DNA of 64,000 nucleotides from Enterobacter kobei (GTDB lineage Bacteria; Pseudomonadota; Gammaproteobacteria; Enterobacterales; Enterobacteriaceae): positions 4,464,001 to 4,528,000 of the forward strand of contig NZ_CP017181.1 in NCBI RefSeq assembly GCF_001729765.1, written 5' to 3'. Under the pieces are notes generated by a model. It ran no database searches, was not told the DNA's origin, and saw nothing but the letters and a program-made list of their open reading frames with translations. The translations under genes were made by a program, and so were the position numbers. Of the stretch, positions 30,696 through 42,788 are shown in pieces. Within the stretch, counting starts at the first letter, position 1; each line of letters begins with the position of its first letter.

Positions 30696-33248
30696 GTGAA
30701 GTTCGTAAAGTATTTATTCATCCTTGCAGTCTGTTGCATTCTGCTGGGAGCAGGCTCGATTTACGGTTTGTACAAATATATTGAGCCACAGCTACCTGAT
30801 GTCGCCACGCTTCGCGATGTGCGGCTCCAGATCCCGATGCAAGTCTATAGCGCCGATGGCGAATTGATGGCGCAGTATGGCGAGAAGCGTCGTATCCCGC
30901 TGACCTTAAACCAAATTCCGCCCGTGATGGTGAAAGCCTTTATCGCCACCGAGGACAGCCGTTTTTACGAGCACCACGGTGTCGATCCGGTGGGGATTTT
31001 CCGCGCCGCGAGCATTGCGTTGTTCTCTGGTCATGCCTCCCAGGGGGCAAGTACCATTACGCAGCAGCTGGCGCGTAACTTCTTCCTCAGCCCTGAAAAA
31101 ACGCTGATACGTAAGATCAAAGAGGTGTTCCTGGCGATCCGTATTGAGCAGTTGCTGAGCAAGGACGAAATCCTTGAGCTGTACCTCAATAAAATCTACC
31201 TGGGCTACCGTGCTTATGGCGTGGGGGCTGCGGCACAGGTGTATTTCGGTAAACCGGTGGATCAACTCACCTTAAGCGAAATGGCCACCATCGCCGGTCT
31301 GCCTAAAGCGCCTTCTACGTTTAACCCGCTCTATTCGCTCGATCGCGCCACCTCGCGTCGTAACGTCGTCCTGTCACGTATGCTGAGCGAAGGCTATATC
31401 AGCCAGAGCGAGTACGACCAGGCGCGCAACGATGTCATTGACGCCAACTACCACGCCCCTGAGATCGCCTTCTCTGCGCCTTACCTGACCGAAATGGTGC
31501 GCCAGGAGATGGTGAGCCGTTATGGCGACAAGGCCTATGAAGATGGCTATCGCGTGTACACCACCGTCACTCGCAAAGTGCAGCAGGCGGCTCAGGAGGC
31601 GGTGCGCAACAACGTGATGGACTACGACATGCGTCACGGCTATCGCGGCCCGTCAAACGTGCTCTGGAAAGTGGGTGAAAGCGCGTGGGACAGCAAAAAA
31701 ATCACCAGCACGCTGAGGGCGCTGCCAACCTATGGCCCGCTCCTCCCTGCTGTCGTGACGCAGGCCAATCCTCAGGAAGCCGTTGCGACCCTGGCGGATG
31801 GCACTTCCGTCTCCCTGCGTATGGACGGGATGCGTTGGGCACGACCTTACCGTTCGGACACTCTGCAAGGGCCAACCCCGCGTAAAGTCACCGATGTGGT
31901 ACAGACCGGACAGCAAATCTGGGTGCGTAAGGTGGGCGATGCCTGGTGGCTGGCGCAGGTCCCTGACGTCAACTCGGCCCTGGTCTCGATCAACCCACAG
32001 AATGGTGCGGTCATGGCGCTGGTTGGCGGGTTCGATTTCAACCAGAGCAAGTTCAACCGCGCGACTCAGGCACTGCGTCAGGTTGGCTCCAACATCAAGC
32101 CGTTCCTCTACACCGCGGCGATGGATAAGGGCTTAACCCTTGCCAGCATCCTTAACGACGTGCCTATCTCCCGCTGGGACGCTGGTGCCGGTTCCGACTG
32201 GCAGCCGAAAAACTCGCCTGCGGAATATGCCGGCCCTATTCGTCTTCGTCAGGGTCTGGGACAGTCGAAAAACGTGGTGATGGTACGTGCCATGCGCGCA
32301 ATGGGCGTTGACTATGCGGCAGAGTATCTGCAGCGTTTCGGCTTCCCGGCGCAGAACATCGTTCGCACCGAGTCGCTGGCGTTAGGCTCCGCTTCCTTTA
32401 CGCCGCTTCAGGTCGCACGTGGATACTCGGTGATGGCCAACGGTGGCTTCCTGGTTGACCCGTTCTTCATCAGTAAAATCGAGAACGATCAGGGCGGCGT
32501 GCTGTTTGAGGCAAAACCGAAAATTGCCTGCCCTGAGTGTGATATCCCGGTCATTTACGGCAATACACCGAAATCCGAGGTGCTTGAAAACAAGGACATG
32601 GAAGACCCTGCCGTGTCTCAGGAGCAGCCGAATATCGTTGTACCGCAGCCACAGCTGGAGCAGGCTAACCAGTCGCTGGTTGCACAGACCGGCGCGCAGG
32701 AGTATGCCCCGCATGTGATCAACACGCCTCTGTCATTCCTGATCAAGAGCGCGCTGAACACCAACATCTTCGGTGAACCAGGCTGGCAGGGTACCGGCTG
32801 GCGTGCGGGACGCGATTTACAGCGCCATGATATCGGCGGTAAAACGGGTACCACTAACAGCTCGAAAGATGCATGGTTCTCCGGCTACGGTCCGGGCGTA
32901 GTGACCTCGGTGTGGATCGGTTTCGACGATCATCGCCGTGACTTAGGTCGTACCACGGCATCCGGCGCGATTAAAGATCAGATTTCCGGCTACGAAGGCG
33001 GCGCGAAAAGCGCACAACCGGCGTGGGATGCGTACATGAAATCCGTTCTTGAAGGCGTACCAGAGCAGCCATTAACGCCACCGCCGGGTGTGGTCACGGT
33101 CAATATCGACCGTAGCACCGGACAGCTCGCTAATGGCGGTAATAGCCGCGCCGAGTATTTCATCGAAGGCACGCAGCCAACCACGCAGGCGGTGCATGAG
33201 GTGGGTACAGAGATTATTGATAACGGCGAAACGCACGAGCTGTTCTAA
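30696..33248 (+). CDS. mrcA: Penicillin-binding protein 1A
   Basis: An 850-residue bifunctional peptidoglycan synthase. A single N-terminal membrane anchor (residues about 5-25) is followed by the GT51 glycosyltransferase domain (FIATEDSRFYEHHGVDP near 83-99, GASTITQQLARNFFL near 122) and an OB/ODD insertion. The transpeptidase domain follows, with the catalytic serine in GSNIKPF and the KTG box in GGKTGTTNSS. I chose the inner GTG (KFVKY...), giving the E. coli length; GGGAAA lies about 10 bases upstream, while a GTG eight codons earlier lacks a binding site. Two hairpins follow the stop. Confidence 0.97.
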   Translation: MKFVKYLFILAVCCILLGAGSIYGLYKYIEPQLPDVATLRDVRLQIPMQVYSADGELMAQYGEKRRIPLTLNQIPPVMVKAFIATEDSRFYEHHGVDPVGIFRAASIALFSGHASQGASTITQQLARNFFLSPEKTLIRKIKEVFLAIRIEQLLSKDEILELYLNKIYLGYRAYGVGAAAQVYFGKPVDQLTLSEMATIAGLPKAPSTFNPLYSLDRATSRRNVVLSRMLSEGYISQSEYDQARNDVIDANYHAPEIAFSAPYLTEMVRQEMVSRYGDKAYEDGYRVYTTVTRKVQQAAQEAVRNNVMDYDMRHGYRGPSNVLWKVGESAWDSKKITSTLRALPTYGPLLPAVVTQANPQEAVATLADGTSVSLRMDGMRWARPYRSDTLQGPTPRKVTDVVQTGQQIWVRKVGDAWWLAQVPDVNSALVSINPQNGAVMALVGGFDFNQSKFNRATQALRQVGSNIKPFLYTAAMDKGLTLASILNDVPISRWDAGAGSDWQPKNSPAEYAGPIRLRQGLGQSKNVVMVRAMRAMGVDYAAEYLQRFGFPAQNIVRTESLALGSASFTPLQVARGYSVMANGGFLVDPFFISKIENDQGGVLFEAKPKIACPECDIPVIYGNTPKSEVLENKDMEDPAVSQEQPNIVVPQPQLEQANQSLVAQTGAQEYAPHVINTPLSFLIKSALNTNIFGEPGWQGTGWRAGRDLQRHDIGGKTGTTNSSKDAWFSGYGPGVVTSVWIGFDDHRRDLGRTTASGAIKDQISGYEGGAKSAQPAWDAYMKSVLEGVPEQPLTPPPGVVTVNIDRSTGQLANGGNSRAEYFIEGTQPTTQAVHEVGTEIIDNGETHELF

Positions 33249-33257
33249 GCATAAAAA

Positions 33258-33323
33258 TGCCCGGTAAAAACCGGGCAAAGAATCCCAGGCCGGGTAAGGC
33301 GAAGCCGCCACCCGGCTTTTTTT
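33258..33323 (+). terminator. Double hairpin terminator/REP after mrcA
   Basis: First hairpin TGCCCGG-TAAAAA-CCGGGCA (33258-33277). The second is a REP-like stem GCCGGGT (33289-33295) with ACCCGGC (33310-33316) followed by seven T. It lies between convergent mrcA and nudE. Confidence 0.8.
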
Positions 33324-33328
33324 ATGAC

Positions 33329-33889
33329 CTACAACCGCCCCTGCCCCTTCAACCATTCCCGAACCAGGAACAACGCGCTCACGTTGCGGGCCTCGTTAAA
33401 GTCTGGGTCTTCCAGCAGATCCATCAGATGCGCCAGCGGCCAGCGCACCTGCGGCAGCGGTTCCGGCTCATCTCCCTCCAGCGATTCAGGGTAGAGATCT
33501 TCAGCCACCACAATATTCATTTTGCTGGAAAAATAGGACGGCGCCATGCTCAGTTTTTTCAGGAACGACAGCTCATTCGCACCAAAACCCACCTCTTCTT
33601 TCAGCTCACGGTTTGCCGCTTCAAAGACCGTTTCGCCCGGGTCGATCAGTCCTTTGGAGAACCCAAGTTCGTAAGATTCTGTTCCCACGGCGTATTCGCG
33701 GATCAAAATCAGATGATCGTCGACGATAGGGACAATCATCACCGCTTCGCGCGAAGAGGGGCGCATACGTTCATAAACACGACGCACACCGTTGCTGAAC
33801 TCCAGGTCCACACTTTCAACATTAAACAGGCGCGATTTGGCGACAGTTTCAACATTCAGAATGGTGGGTTTTTGTAGTGGTTTGCTCAT
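33329..33889 (-). CDS. nudE: ADP-compounds hydrolase NudE
   Basis: A 186-residue Nudix hydrolase acting on ADP-ribose, NADH and diadenosine polyphosphates. The Nudix box is visible as GLIDPGETVFEAANRELKEE followed by VGFG, matching Gx5Ex7REUxEExGU. It converges with mrcA and diverges from igaA, as in E. coli. The full length fits. Confidence 0.96.
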   Translation of the reverse strand: MSKPLQKPTILNVETVAKSRLFNVESVDLEFSNGVRRVYERMRPSSREAVMIVPIVDDHLILIREYAVGTESYELGFSKGLIDPGETVFEAANRELKEEVGFGANELSFLKKLSMAPSYFSSKMNIVVAEDLYPESLEGDEPEPLPQVRWPLAHLMDLLEDPDFNEARNVSALFLVREWLKGQGRL

Positions 33890-34214
33890 CTTGATGGGGT
33901 CTTAACAGTGTGAACTGGCTTTATTGTGCGATATGCCGCACGGTTTCGGCAATGTCAATCGCTCTTTATTTACATTTATGCAACGTAGCTGGGATCAATC
34001 CTCAATTCAAAACAAATGTCAAGAGGTTGAAATGTTTCCAGGAATTTGCTGATATCGCGCCATAAGAGGCTTTGCTATCATCACCGGTCACTGGGATGCG
34101 CTTCAGAATGCTCAAGTTCGACTCCATACTTGCCGATAGCCAGCCACAGACTCTCATTCAATGTAAAGGTGCTACTGATTACACCTGTAAGAAGATTAGT
34201 AAGATGGGGAAAGC
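33890..34214. other. nudE-igaA divergent intergenic region
   Basis: A 325-base gap between divergent genes that must hold both promoters. A short open frame starting at 34046 runs into igaA in another frame but has no binding site or recognisable similarity. I see no operator palindrome, repeat or RNA structure that I can support. Confidence 0.5.
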
Positions 34215-36350
34215 ATGAGCACCATTTTGATTGTTCTCGCTGCTATGCTGGCCAGCGCATTGATTGCAGGGTGGCTGTACTGGCGACGCGCACAGCGCCG
34301 TTACCGGCTGCCTTTTTTAAATGCCTTCGCGGGTGCGACCACCCGTAAACTCGCGCAAGATGAGCGCGATGCAGTTGAAAACTATCTCGAAACGCTGAAC
34401 CGTACCCAGTTATCGCCTGGGCCGACGGGAGCTACAGCTGCGCCTGTCGCACTGAAACTTAACGCGCAGAGCGACACCGTGCTCTGCGTGACGCGTTCCA
34501 TTACTCGCTACGGTATCACAACGGACGACCCCAACAAGTGGCGCTACTATCTTGATTCCGTCGAGGTACATCTGCCCCCCTCCTGGGAACAGTACATTAA
34601 CGACGAAAACAGCGTTGAGCTGATTCATACCGATTCGCTGCCGCTGGTTATCTCGCTTAACGGTCATACCCTGAGTGAATATCTTCACGAAGCTCCGCGT
34701 TTTGCGCTGGAACGCGCGAGTTCAACACAGGCCTCCATTCGTGGCGAAGAGACCGAGCAGATCGAACTGCTGAACATTCGTCAGGAAACGCATGAAGAAT
34801 ACGCCCTGAGCCGTCCGGACGGCATCCGTGAAGCCATTCTGATCGTTGCCGCTTTCCTGCTCTTTTTTGTCTGCCTGCTGACGCCGGACGTCTTTGTTCC
34901 GTGGCTGGCAGGGGGCGCTGTGCTGCTTCTGGCTGCCGGACTGTGGGGGCTTTTTGCACCGCCGGCCAAAACCTCGTTGCGGGAGATCCACTGCCTGCGC
35001 GGCACACCAAAGCGCTGGGGTCTGTTCGGTGAAAACGATCAGGAGCATCTCAACAATATTTCGCTCGGTATTATCGACCTTATCTATCCGCGCCACTGGC
35101 AACCGTGGATCGCGCAGGATTTAGGGCAGAAAACCGATATTGATATCTACCTTGACCGCCACGTTGTGCGTCAGGGACGCTTCCTGTCTCTGCATGATGA
35201 AGTAAAAAATTTCCCGCTTCAGCACTGGCTCCGTAGCACGGTCATTGCTGGCGGCGCCGCGCTGGTGTTTATCATGCTGCTGCTTTTCGTACCGCTGGAT
35301 ATGCCCATCAAATTCACCCTGTCGTGGATTAAAGGCGCGCAGACCATCGAAGCGACCAGCGTCAACCAGCTGGATGAAGCAGGGGTGCGGGTGGGCGATA
35401 CGCTGCGCCTGAAGGGAACCGGGATGTGTAATATCCACAGCCCGGGCGGATGGAACACGCGGCAGAGCTCGCCTTTCATGCCGTTCGACTGCTCGCAAAT
35501 TATCTGGAACGACGCGCCGCCGCTGCCATTACCGGAATCCGAAGTGGTGAATAAAGCCACGGCGCTGACCCAGACGGTTAACCGCCAGCTGCACCCGAAA
35601 GCGGATGACGATTCACGCGTCAGCCCTGCGCTCCGTTCTGCCATCCAGAAGTCAGGCATGGTTCTCCTGGATGACTTTGGCGATATCGTTCTCAAAACCC
35701 AGGATTTATGTTCCTCGCAGGATGAGTGCATACGCCTCAAAAACGCGCTGGTTAACCTGGGGAACAGCAAAGACTGGGACTCACTGGTCAAACGCGCCGA
35801 AGCGGGACGACTGGACGGTGTCAACGTCCTGCTGCGCCCGGTAAGCGCCGAATCGCTGGATAACCTGGTCGCCACGTCGACATCGCCGTTTATGATGCGC
35901 GAAACCACCCGTGCGGCGCAGGCGCTCAACAGCCCGGCACCGGGCGGCTTTGTGATTGTCAGCGATGAGGGCAGCGACCTGGTCGATCAGCCTTACCCGC
36001 AGGTGGCGCTTTATGACTATCCGGCACAGGAGCAGTGGGGTCAGTTCCAGCGTCTGGCGCAGATGCTGATGCAAACCCCCTTCAGCGCCGAAGGGATTGT
36101 CACCAGTATTTATACCGATGCCAACGGCACCCGTCATATCGGCCTGCACAGGATGCCGGATAGCGCAGGATTGTGGCGATACATTGGCACCTCTCTGCTG
36201 ATGATCGCCATGCTTATCGCCATTGTCTGGAACGGTATTATGGCGCTGCGCCGCTATCAACGCTCGCGCACCCGTCTTGCTGAGATCCAGCAATATTATG
36301 AAAATTGCCTTAATCCCAAGCTGATCCCCTCCTCCGAGAGCCTGATCTGA
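34215..36350 (+). CDS. igaA: IgaA, negative regulator of the Rcs phosphorelay
   Basis: A 711-residue inner membrane protein (YrfF/UmoB family) that restrains Rcs envelope-stress signalling, through RcsD, and is essential in wild-type enterobacteria. Membrane segments are visible at the extreme N-terminus (about residues 2-20), as a pair near 208-245, one near 340-360, and one near the C-terminus (about 655-675). A periplasmic domain lies between the last two and contains the cysteines expected for disulfides (GMCNIHS, FDCSQ, DLCSSQDECIR). Its start ATG follows GGGGAAAGC. Confidence 0.95.
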   Translation: MSTILIVLAAMLASALIAGWLYWRRAQRRYRLPFLNAFAGATTRKLAQDERDAVENYLETLNRTQLSPGPTGATAAPVALKLNAQSDTVLCVTRSITRYGITTDDPNKWRYYLDSVEVHLPPSWEQYINDENSVELIHTDSLPLVISLNGHTLSEYLHEAPRFALERASSTQASIRGEETEQIELLNIRQETHEEYALSRPDGIREAILIVAAFLLFFVCLLTPDVFVPWLAGGAVLLLAAGLWGLFAPPAKTSLREIHCLRGTPKRWGLFGENDQEHLNNISLGIIDLIYPRHWQPWIAQDLGQKTDIDIYLDRHVVRQGRFLSLHDEVKNFPLQHWLRSTVIAGGAALVFIMLLLFVPLDMPIKFTLSWIKGAQTIEATSVNQLDEAGVRVGDTLRLKGTGMCNIHSPGGWNTRQSSPFMPFDCSQIIWNDAPPLPLPESEVVNKATALTQTVNRQLHPKADDDSRVSPALRSAIQKSGMVLLDDFGDIVLKTQDLCSSQDECIRLKNALVNLGNSKDWDSLVKRAEAGRLDGVNVLLRPVSAESLDNLVATSTSPFMMRETTRAAQALNSPAPGGFVIVSDEGSDLVDQPYPQVALYDYPAQEQWGQFQRLAQMLMQTPFSAEGIVTSIYTDANGTRHIGLHRMPDSAGLWRYIGTSLLMIAMLIAIVWNGIMALRRYQRSRTRLAEIQQYYENCLNPKLIPSSESLI

Positions 36351-36417
36351 TAACCTCGTTGCGCGACAAGATGTGCTACCCTGTCGCGCACGTTTCTTCT
36401 GGCTGGAGTTCCCCCTT

Positions 36418-37101
36418 ATGCATCTTGATATCGACTGGCAGCAGGTCGACACCGTTCTGCTGGATATGGACGGCACGCTGCTCGATCTCGCCTTTGATAA
36501 CTATTTCTGGCAAAAGCTGGTACCGGAAACCTACGGCGAACAGCAGGGTATCTCCCCGGCAGAAGCACAGGCATTCATTCGTTCGCAATATAGCGCGGCG
36601 CAACATACGCTAAACTGGTACTGTCTTGACTACTGGAGCGAGCGCCTCGGTTTGGATATTTGTGCCATGACCACCGCCCAGGGCCCGCGCGCGGTACTGC
36701 GCGAAGATACGGTTCCGTTCCTGGACGCGCTGAAAGCCAGCGGCAAGCGCCGTATTTTGCTGACCAACGCGCATCCACATAATCTGGCCGTGAAGCTGGA
36801 GCACACGGGGCTGGCATCGCACCTTGATTTATTGCTTTCTACCCACACATTTGGTTATCCGAAAGAGGATCAGCGGTTGTGGCATGCGGTGAAGGAAGAG
36901 ACCGGCTTGCAGCCGGAACGCACGCTGTTCATTGACGACAGCGAGCCCATTCTGGATTCCGCGGCAACGTTTGGCATTCGCTATTGTCTGGGCGTCACCA
37001 ATCCTGACTCTGGCCTGGCTGAAAAACGCTATCTGCGACATCCTGGACTGAACGACTACCGCCAGATGATCCCCTCACTGACCGTGAAGGAGACGCCATG
37101 A
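36418..37101 (+). CDS. yrfG: GMP/IMP nucleotidase YrfG
   Basis: A 227-residue HAD-superfamily phosphatase; the E. coli homologue dephosphorylates purine nucleoside monophosphates. Motif I is LLDMDGTLLDLAFD (near residue 14), motif II RILLTNAHPHN, and the C-terminal LFIDDSEPILDSA supplies metal ligands. I chose the ATG giving MHLDIDWQ, preceded by GGAG; the frame is open upstream but without a plausible start. It overlaps hslR by four bases (ATGA). Confidence 0.95.
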   Translation: MHLDIDWQQVDTVLLDMDGTLLDLAFDNYFWQKLVPETYGEQQGISPAEAQAFIRSQYSAAQHTLNWYCLDYWSERLGLDICAMTTAQGPRAVLREDTVPFLDALKASGKRRILLTNAHPHNLAVKLEHTGLASHLDLLLSTHTFGYPKEDQRLWHAVKEETGLQPERTLFIDDSEPILDSAATFGIRYCLGVTNPDSGLAEKRYLRHPGLNDYRQMIPSLTVKETP

Positions 37102-37499
37102 AAGAAAAACCCTCTGACGGGGTAAGACTGGATAAATGGCTGTGGGCGGCCCGTTTTTATAAAACGCGCGCCCTTGCCCGCGAGATGGTTGACGGCGGTA
37201 AAGTGCATTACAACGGCCAGCGCAGCAAGCCGAGCAAGCTGGTTGAGCTGAACGCCACCTTAACGCTACGCCAGGGCAACGATGAAAAAACGGTGGTGAT
37301 TAAAGCCATTACCGAACAACGTCGGCCCGCATCGGAAGCCGCACTGCTTTATGAAGAGACGGCGGAAAGCGTTGAGAAACGCGAGAAGACCGCGCTGGCG
37401 CGCAAAATGAATGCGCTAACCATGCCCCACCCGGACCGGCGGCCGGATAAAAAAGAGCGCCGCGATCTGATGAAATTTAAACACGGTGAGACAGAGTAA
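37098..37499 (+). CDS. hslR: Heat shock protein 15 (ribosome-associated)
   Basis: A 133-residue basic protein with an N-terminal S4 RNA-binding domain (VRLDKWLWAARFYKTRALAREMV, residues about 9-32, then VHYNGQRSKPSK). It binds 50S subunits carrying nascent chains released by dissociation and helps recycle them. The C-terminal tail is rich in Lys and Arg (DRRPDKKERRDLMKFK). It overlaps yrfG and lies 24 bases before hslO, an arrangement shared with E. coli. Confidence 0.96.
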   Translation: MKEKPSDGVRLDKWLWAARFYKTRALAREMVDGGKVHYNGQRSKPSKLVELNATLTLRQGNDEKTVVIKAITEQRRPASEAALLYEETAESVEKREKTALARKMNALTMPHPDRRPDKKERRDLMKFKHGETE

Positions 37500-37523
37500 C
37501 CCTCACCCGCACGAGAGATGAAA

Positions 37524-38402
37524 ATGGCCCAACACGACCAATTACACCGCTATCTGTTTGAACAATTCGCCGTGCGCGGCGAACTGGTCACCGTATCCGA
37601 AACCTGGAAACAGATTCTGGAAAACCACAATTACCCGCTGCCGGTGAAGACCCTGTTGGGCGAACTGCTGGTTGCCACCAGCCTGCTGACCGCGACGCTG
37701 AAATTTGCCGGTGATATTACCGTGCAGTTGCAGGGTGACGGCCCAATGACGCTGGCAGTGATCAACGGCAATAACCAGCAGCAGATGCGCGGCGTCGCAC
37801 GCGTTCAGGGCGATGTGCCAGAAAATGCAGACCTCAAAACGCTGGTGGGGAATGGCTACCTGGTGATCACCATCTCCCCTGAGGAAGGTGAACGCTATCA
37901 GGGCGTGGTCGGCCTCGAAGGGGATACCCTGGCAGCCTGCCTGGAAGATTACTTCATGCGTTCTGAACAGCTGCCGACGCGTCTGTTCATCCGCACCGGT
38001 GAAGTGGATGGTCAGCCTGCTGCGGGCGGTATGCTGCTGCAAGTTCTGCCAGCCCAGGACGCACAGACCAATGACTTCGAGCACCTGGCGACGCTGACCG
38101 AAACCGTCAAAGCAGAAGAGCTGTTTAACCTGTCGGCGACTGACGTGCTGTGGCGTCTGTACCACGAAGAAGAAGTGACCGTTTACGACCCGCAGGCGGT
38201 GGAGTTCAAATGCACCTGTTCTCGCGAACGCTGCGCGGGTGCGCTGAAAACCCTGCCAGATGAAGAGATCGACAGCATCATGGCGGAAGACGGCGAAATT
38301 GATATGCACTGTGACTACTGCGGTACGCACTATGTGTTCAATTCAATGGATATCGCTGAGATCCGCAACAACGCCTCCCCGGCGGATCCGCAGGTTCACT
38401 AA
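37524..38402 (+). CDS. hslO: Redox-regulated chaperone Hsp33
   Basis: A 292-residue cytoplasmic holdase activated by oxidation. The C-terminal redox switch is visible: Cys230 and Cys232 (FKCTCS) and Cys263 and Cys266 (HCDYCG), which bind zinc when reduced and form disulfides when oxidised. I chose the second ATG ([10 protein letters not shown]): GAGAG lies about 8 bases upstream and the length equals E. coli. It follows hslR in the same transcript. Confidence 0.97.
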   Translation: MAQHDQLHRYLFEQFAVRGELVTVSETWKQILENHNYPLPVKTLLGELLVATSLLTATLKFAGDITVQLQGDGPMTLAVINGNNQQQMRGVARVQGDVPENADLKTLVGNGYLVITISPEEGERYQGVVGLEGDTLAACLEDYFMRSEQLPTRLFIRTGEVDGQPAAGGMLLQVLPAQDAQTNDFEHLATLTETVKAEELFNLSATDVLWRLYHEEEVTVYDPQAVEFKCTCSRERCAGALKTLPDEEIDSIMAEDGEIDMHCDYCGTHYVFNSMDIAEIRNNASPADPQVH

Positions 38403-38427
38403 TACCCTTCCCTCTCCCCATCCAGTT

Positions 38428-38460
38428 CCCTCTCCCAGTGGGAGAGGGTTAGGGTGAGGG
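38428..38460. repeat. Dispersed CCCTCTCCC palindromic repeat, copy 2
   Basis: CCCTCTCCCA / TGGGAGAGGG around a single central base, followed by TTAGGGTGAGGG. It is the most symmetrical of the three copies and starts 26 bases after the hslO stop. Confidence 0.75.
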
Positions 38461-38477
38461 CAAAAAACCTCGCTTAA

Positions 38478-38490
38478 GCTGAATCGTTTT
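38478..38490 (+). promoter_or_regulatory. Candidate Cra (FruR) site upstream of pckA
   Basis: GCTGAATCGTTTT fits the asymmetric Cra consensus (TGAAWCSNT core). Cra activates pckA in E. coli, so the location is sensible, but the motif is short. Confidence 0.45.
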
Positions 38491-38525
38491 CCGTATGTAA
38501 CTCTTACGTAATTTTCTTACGTGTA

Positions 38526-38541
38526 TGCGATTACATTCACA
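38526..38541. promoter_or_regulatory. CRP site upstream of pckA
   Basis: TGCGA-TTACAT-TCACA matches 9 of 10 consensus arm positions, 222 bases before the pckA start. pckA is known to be cAMP-dependent in E. coli. Confidence 0.7.
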
Positions 38542-38762
38542 TTCTCTCCGATAAAATCACCAGCCTTTAACCTTTTCGGAACATTTTCCCCAACCAAAAA
38601 GCGATTCCTGCGATAATCCGCCTGCACTGTGACTGGAGTCGCAGCGTTTTCCGTTAGTAAGGGTTTTGTCCAGATGCGTAAATCTATGAGCCCCGTCGCG
38701 GTTAACAACCCCAGAAAAACCCTACAATTTCAGGCAGTACATATTGGCTAAGGAGCAGTGAT

Positions 38763-40382
38763 ATGCGTGTTACTGGTTTAACCCCGCAAGATCTCAAGGC
38801 TTATGGTATTCACGACGTCCAGGAAGTCGTCTACAACCCCGACTACGATACGCTGTATCAGGAAGAGCTCAATCCAGCACTGGAAGGATACGAGCGCGGT
38901 GTGTTGACGAATCTTGGTGCTATCGCCGTCGATACCGGTATTTTTACCGGTCGTTCGCCGAAAGATAAGTATATCGTCCGAGACGAAACCACCCGCGATA
39001 CGCTGTGGTGGGCTGACAAAGGCAAAGGGAAGAACGACAACAAACCGCTCTCCCCGGAAACCTGGCAGCATCTGAAAGGGCTCGTCACCCATCAACTTTC
39101 TGGCAAGCGTCTGTTTATCGTAGACGCTTTCTGCGGCGCTAACGCCGACACCCGTCTCTCCGTACGTTTCATTACCGAAGTAGCCTGGCAGGCGCATTTC
39201 GTGAAGAACATGTTTATTCGTCCAACCGACGAAGAGCTGCAGGACTTCACGCCTGACTTCATCGTAATGAACGGTGCGAAATGCACTAACCCGCAGTGGA
39301 AAGAGCAGGGCCTGAACTCCGAAAACTTTGTCGCCTTCAACCTGACCGAGCGTATCCAGCTGATCGGCGGTACCTGGTACGGCGGCGAGATGAAGAAAGG
39401 GATGTTCTCGGTCATGAACTACCTGCTGCCACTGCGCGGCATCGCGTCCATGCACTGCTCGGCGAACGTCGGCGAGAAAGGCGATGTGGCGGTGTTCTTC
39501 GGCCTGTCCGGCACAGGGAAAACCACCCTCTCCACCGACCCGAAACGTCGTCTGATTGGCGATGACGAACACGGCTGGGACGATGACGGCGTGTTTAACT
39601 TTGAAGGCGGCTGCTACGCGAAGACCATTCGCCTGTCAGAAGAGGCTGAGCCGGATATCTTCCACGCAATCCGTCGCGATGCGCTGCTGGAAAACGTCAC
39701 CGTACGTGCCGACGGCTCTATCGACTTTGACGACGCCTCGAAAACCGAAAACACGCGCGTGTCATACCCGATCTACCACATCGACAACATCGTGAAGCCG
39801 GTGTCAAAAGCGGGTCATGCTACGAAGGTGATTTTCCTGACGGCGGATGCCTTTGGCGTGCTGCCTCCGGTATCTCGCCTGACCGCCAGCCAAACGCAGT
39901 ACCACTTCCTTTCTGGCTTTACGGCCAAACTGGCGGGTACCGAGCGCGGCGTGACGGAGCCAACCCCAACCTTCTCCGCCTGCTTCGGCGCAGCATTCCT
40001 GTCGCTGCACCCGACGCAGTACGCTGAAGTGCTGGTGAAACGCATGCAGGCGTCTGGCGCGCAGGCCTACCTGGTGAACACCGGCTGGAACGGGACTGGC
40101 AAACGTATCTCTATCAAGGATACTCGCGCTATTATCGACGCCATTCTGGATGGTTCTCTCGATAACGCCGAAACCTTCACGCTGCCGATGTTTGACCTGG
40201 CCATTCCAACGTCGCTGCCGGGTGTGGATACGCATATCCTCGACCCGCGCAATACGTACGGATCGCCGGAACAGTGGCGCGAGAAGGCAGAATCGCTGGC
40301 GAAGCTGTTTATTGAGAACTTTGAGAAATATACCGATACACCAGCGGGCGAAGCGCTGGTGAGTGCGGGACCGAAGCTGTAG
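38763..40382 (+). CDS. pckA: Phosphoenolpyruvate carboxykinase (ATP)
   Basis: A 539-residue gluconeogenic enzyme converting oxaloacetate and ATP to PEP, CO2 and ADP. The P-loop (kinase-1a) is [11 protein letters not shown] near residue 248. Oxaloacetate- and metal-binding segments include [10 protein letters not shown] near 61 and [18 protein letters not shown] near 267. The start follows AGGAGCAG. Upstream CRP and Cra-like sites predict expression during growth on gluconeogenic carbon. Full length, no anomalies. Confidence 0.98.
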   Translation: MRVTGLTPQDLKAYGIHDVQEVVYNPDYDTLYQEELNPALEGYERGVLTNLGAIAVDTGIFTGRSPKDKYIVRDETTRDTLWWADKGKGKNDNKPLSPETWQHLKGLVTHQLSGKRLFIVDAFCGANADTRLSVRFITEVAWQAHFVKNMFIRPTDEELQDFTPDFIVMNGAKCTNPQWKEQGLNSENFVAFNLTERIQLIGGTWYGGEMKKGMFSVMNYLLPLRGIASMHCSANVGEKGDVAVFFGLSGTGKTTLSTDPKRRLIGDDEHGWDDDGVFNFEGGCYAKTIRLSEEAEPDIFHAIRRDALLENVTVRADGSIDFDDASKTENTRVSYPIYHIDNIVKPVSKAGHATKVIFLTADAFGVLPPVSRLTASQTQYHFLSGFTAKLAGTERGVTEPTPTFSACFGAAFLSLHPTQYAEVLVKRMQASGAQAYLVNTGWNGTGKRISIKDTRAIIDAILDGSLDNAETFTLPMFDLAIPTSLPGVDTHILDPRNTYGSPEQWREKAESLAKLFIENFEKYTDTPAGEALVSAGPKL

Positions 40383-40389
40383 CCCTTCT

Positions 40390-40421
40390 CCCTCTCCCTG
40401 TGGGAGAGGGCCAGGGTGGGG
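40390..40421. repeat. Dispersed CCCTCTCCC palindromic repeat, copy 3
   Basis: CCCTCTCCC (40390-40398), loop TGT, GGGAGAGGG (40402-40410), then CCAGGGTGGGG, eight bases after the pckA stop. Confidence 0.75.
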
Positions 40422-40438
40422 GCATCAGGTCGCATGTT

Positions 40439-40470
40439 GTCGGGTGGCGGCTTCGCCTTACCCGACCTAC
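40439..40470. repeat. REP-type palindrome between pckA and envZ
   Basis: GTCGGGT-GGCGGCTTCGCC-TTACCCGAC, the same unit as at 53064-53093 after gntT. It stands between the dispersed palindrome and the pckA/envZ terminator. Confidence 0.8.
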
Positions 40471-40497
40471 AAAAAAGGTGGCTTTTGCCACCTTTTT

Positions 40498-40498
<1 letters not shown>
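40471..40498. terminator. Bidirectional terminator of pckA and ompR-envZ
   Basis: A perfect 12-bp stem AAAAAAGGTGGC, loop TTTT, GCCACCTTTTTT. T runs are present in both directions. Its right edge shares a base with the envZ stop codon (TAA on the minus strand, 40500-40498). Confidence 0.92.
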
Positions 40499-42560
<2,062 letters not shown>

Positions 42561-42788
42561 TGTGTGTACTCCCAAAGGTTCGGATAGTCTTTGTGACAGC
42601 GTATTCTAAAAAAGTGCACGTATTCGACCAGCGAAATCTGGTATAAATTCTAGTCGAAATTGTTACAAAGCATATTTAACAGCAGCTTATCTGCTCATTT
42701 CATCACATAAATCATTATTAATCCTGTCTGTTACACTGTGTGGTACGTATTGTGCGCCAGACAGAAAACAGGCAGCAAAGGCTTTACC

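Larger units (their letters stand above)
38403..38762. promoter_or_regulatory. hslO-pckA intergenic region
   Basis: This 360-base gap holds a copy of the dispersed CCCTCTCCC palindrome just after hslO, a Cra-like site (38478-38490), a CRP site (38526-38541) and about 220 further bases of pckA leader. Two direct CTTACGT repeats 13 bp apart (38503 and 38516) sit between the Cra-like and CRP sites. No gene is seen. Confidence 0.6.

Noticed and set aside
34046..34348. A 100-codon frame overlapping the start of igaA
   Set aside because: It runs out of frame through the igaA start and has no supporting signal.
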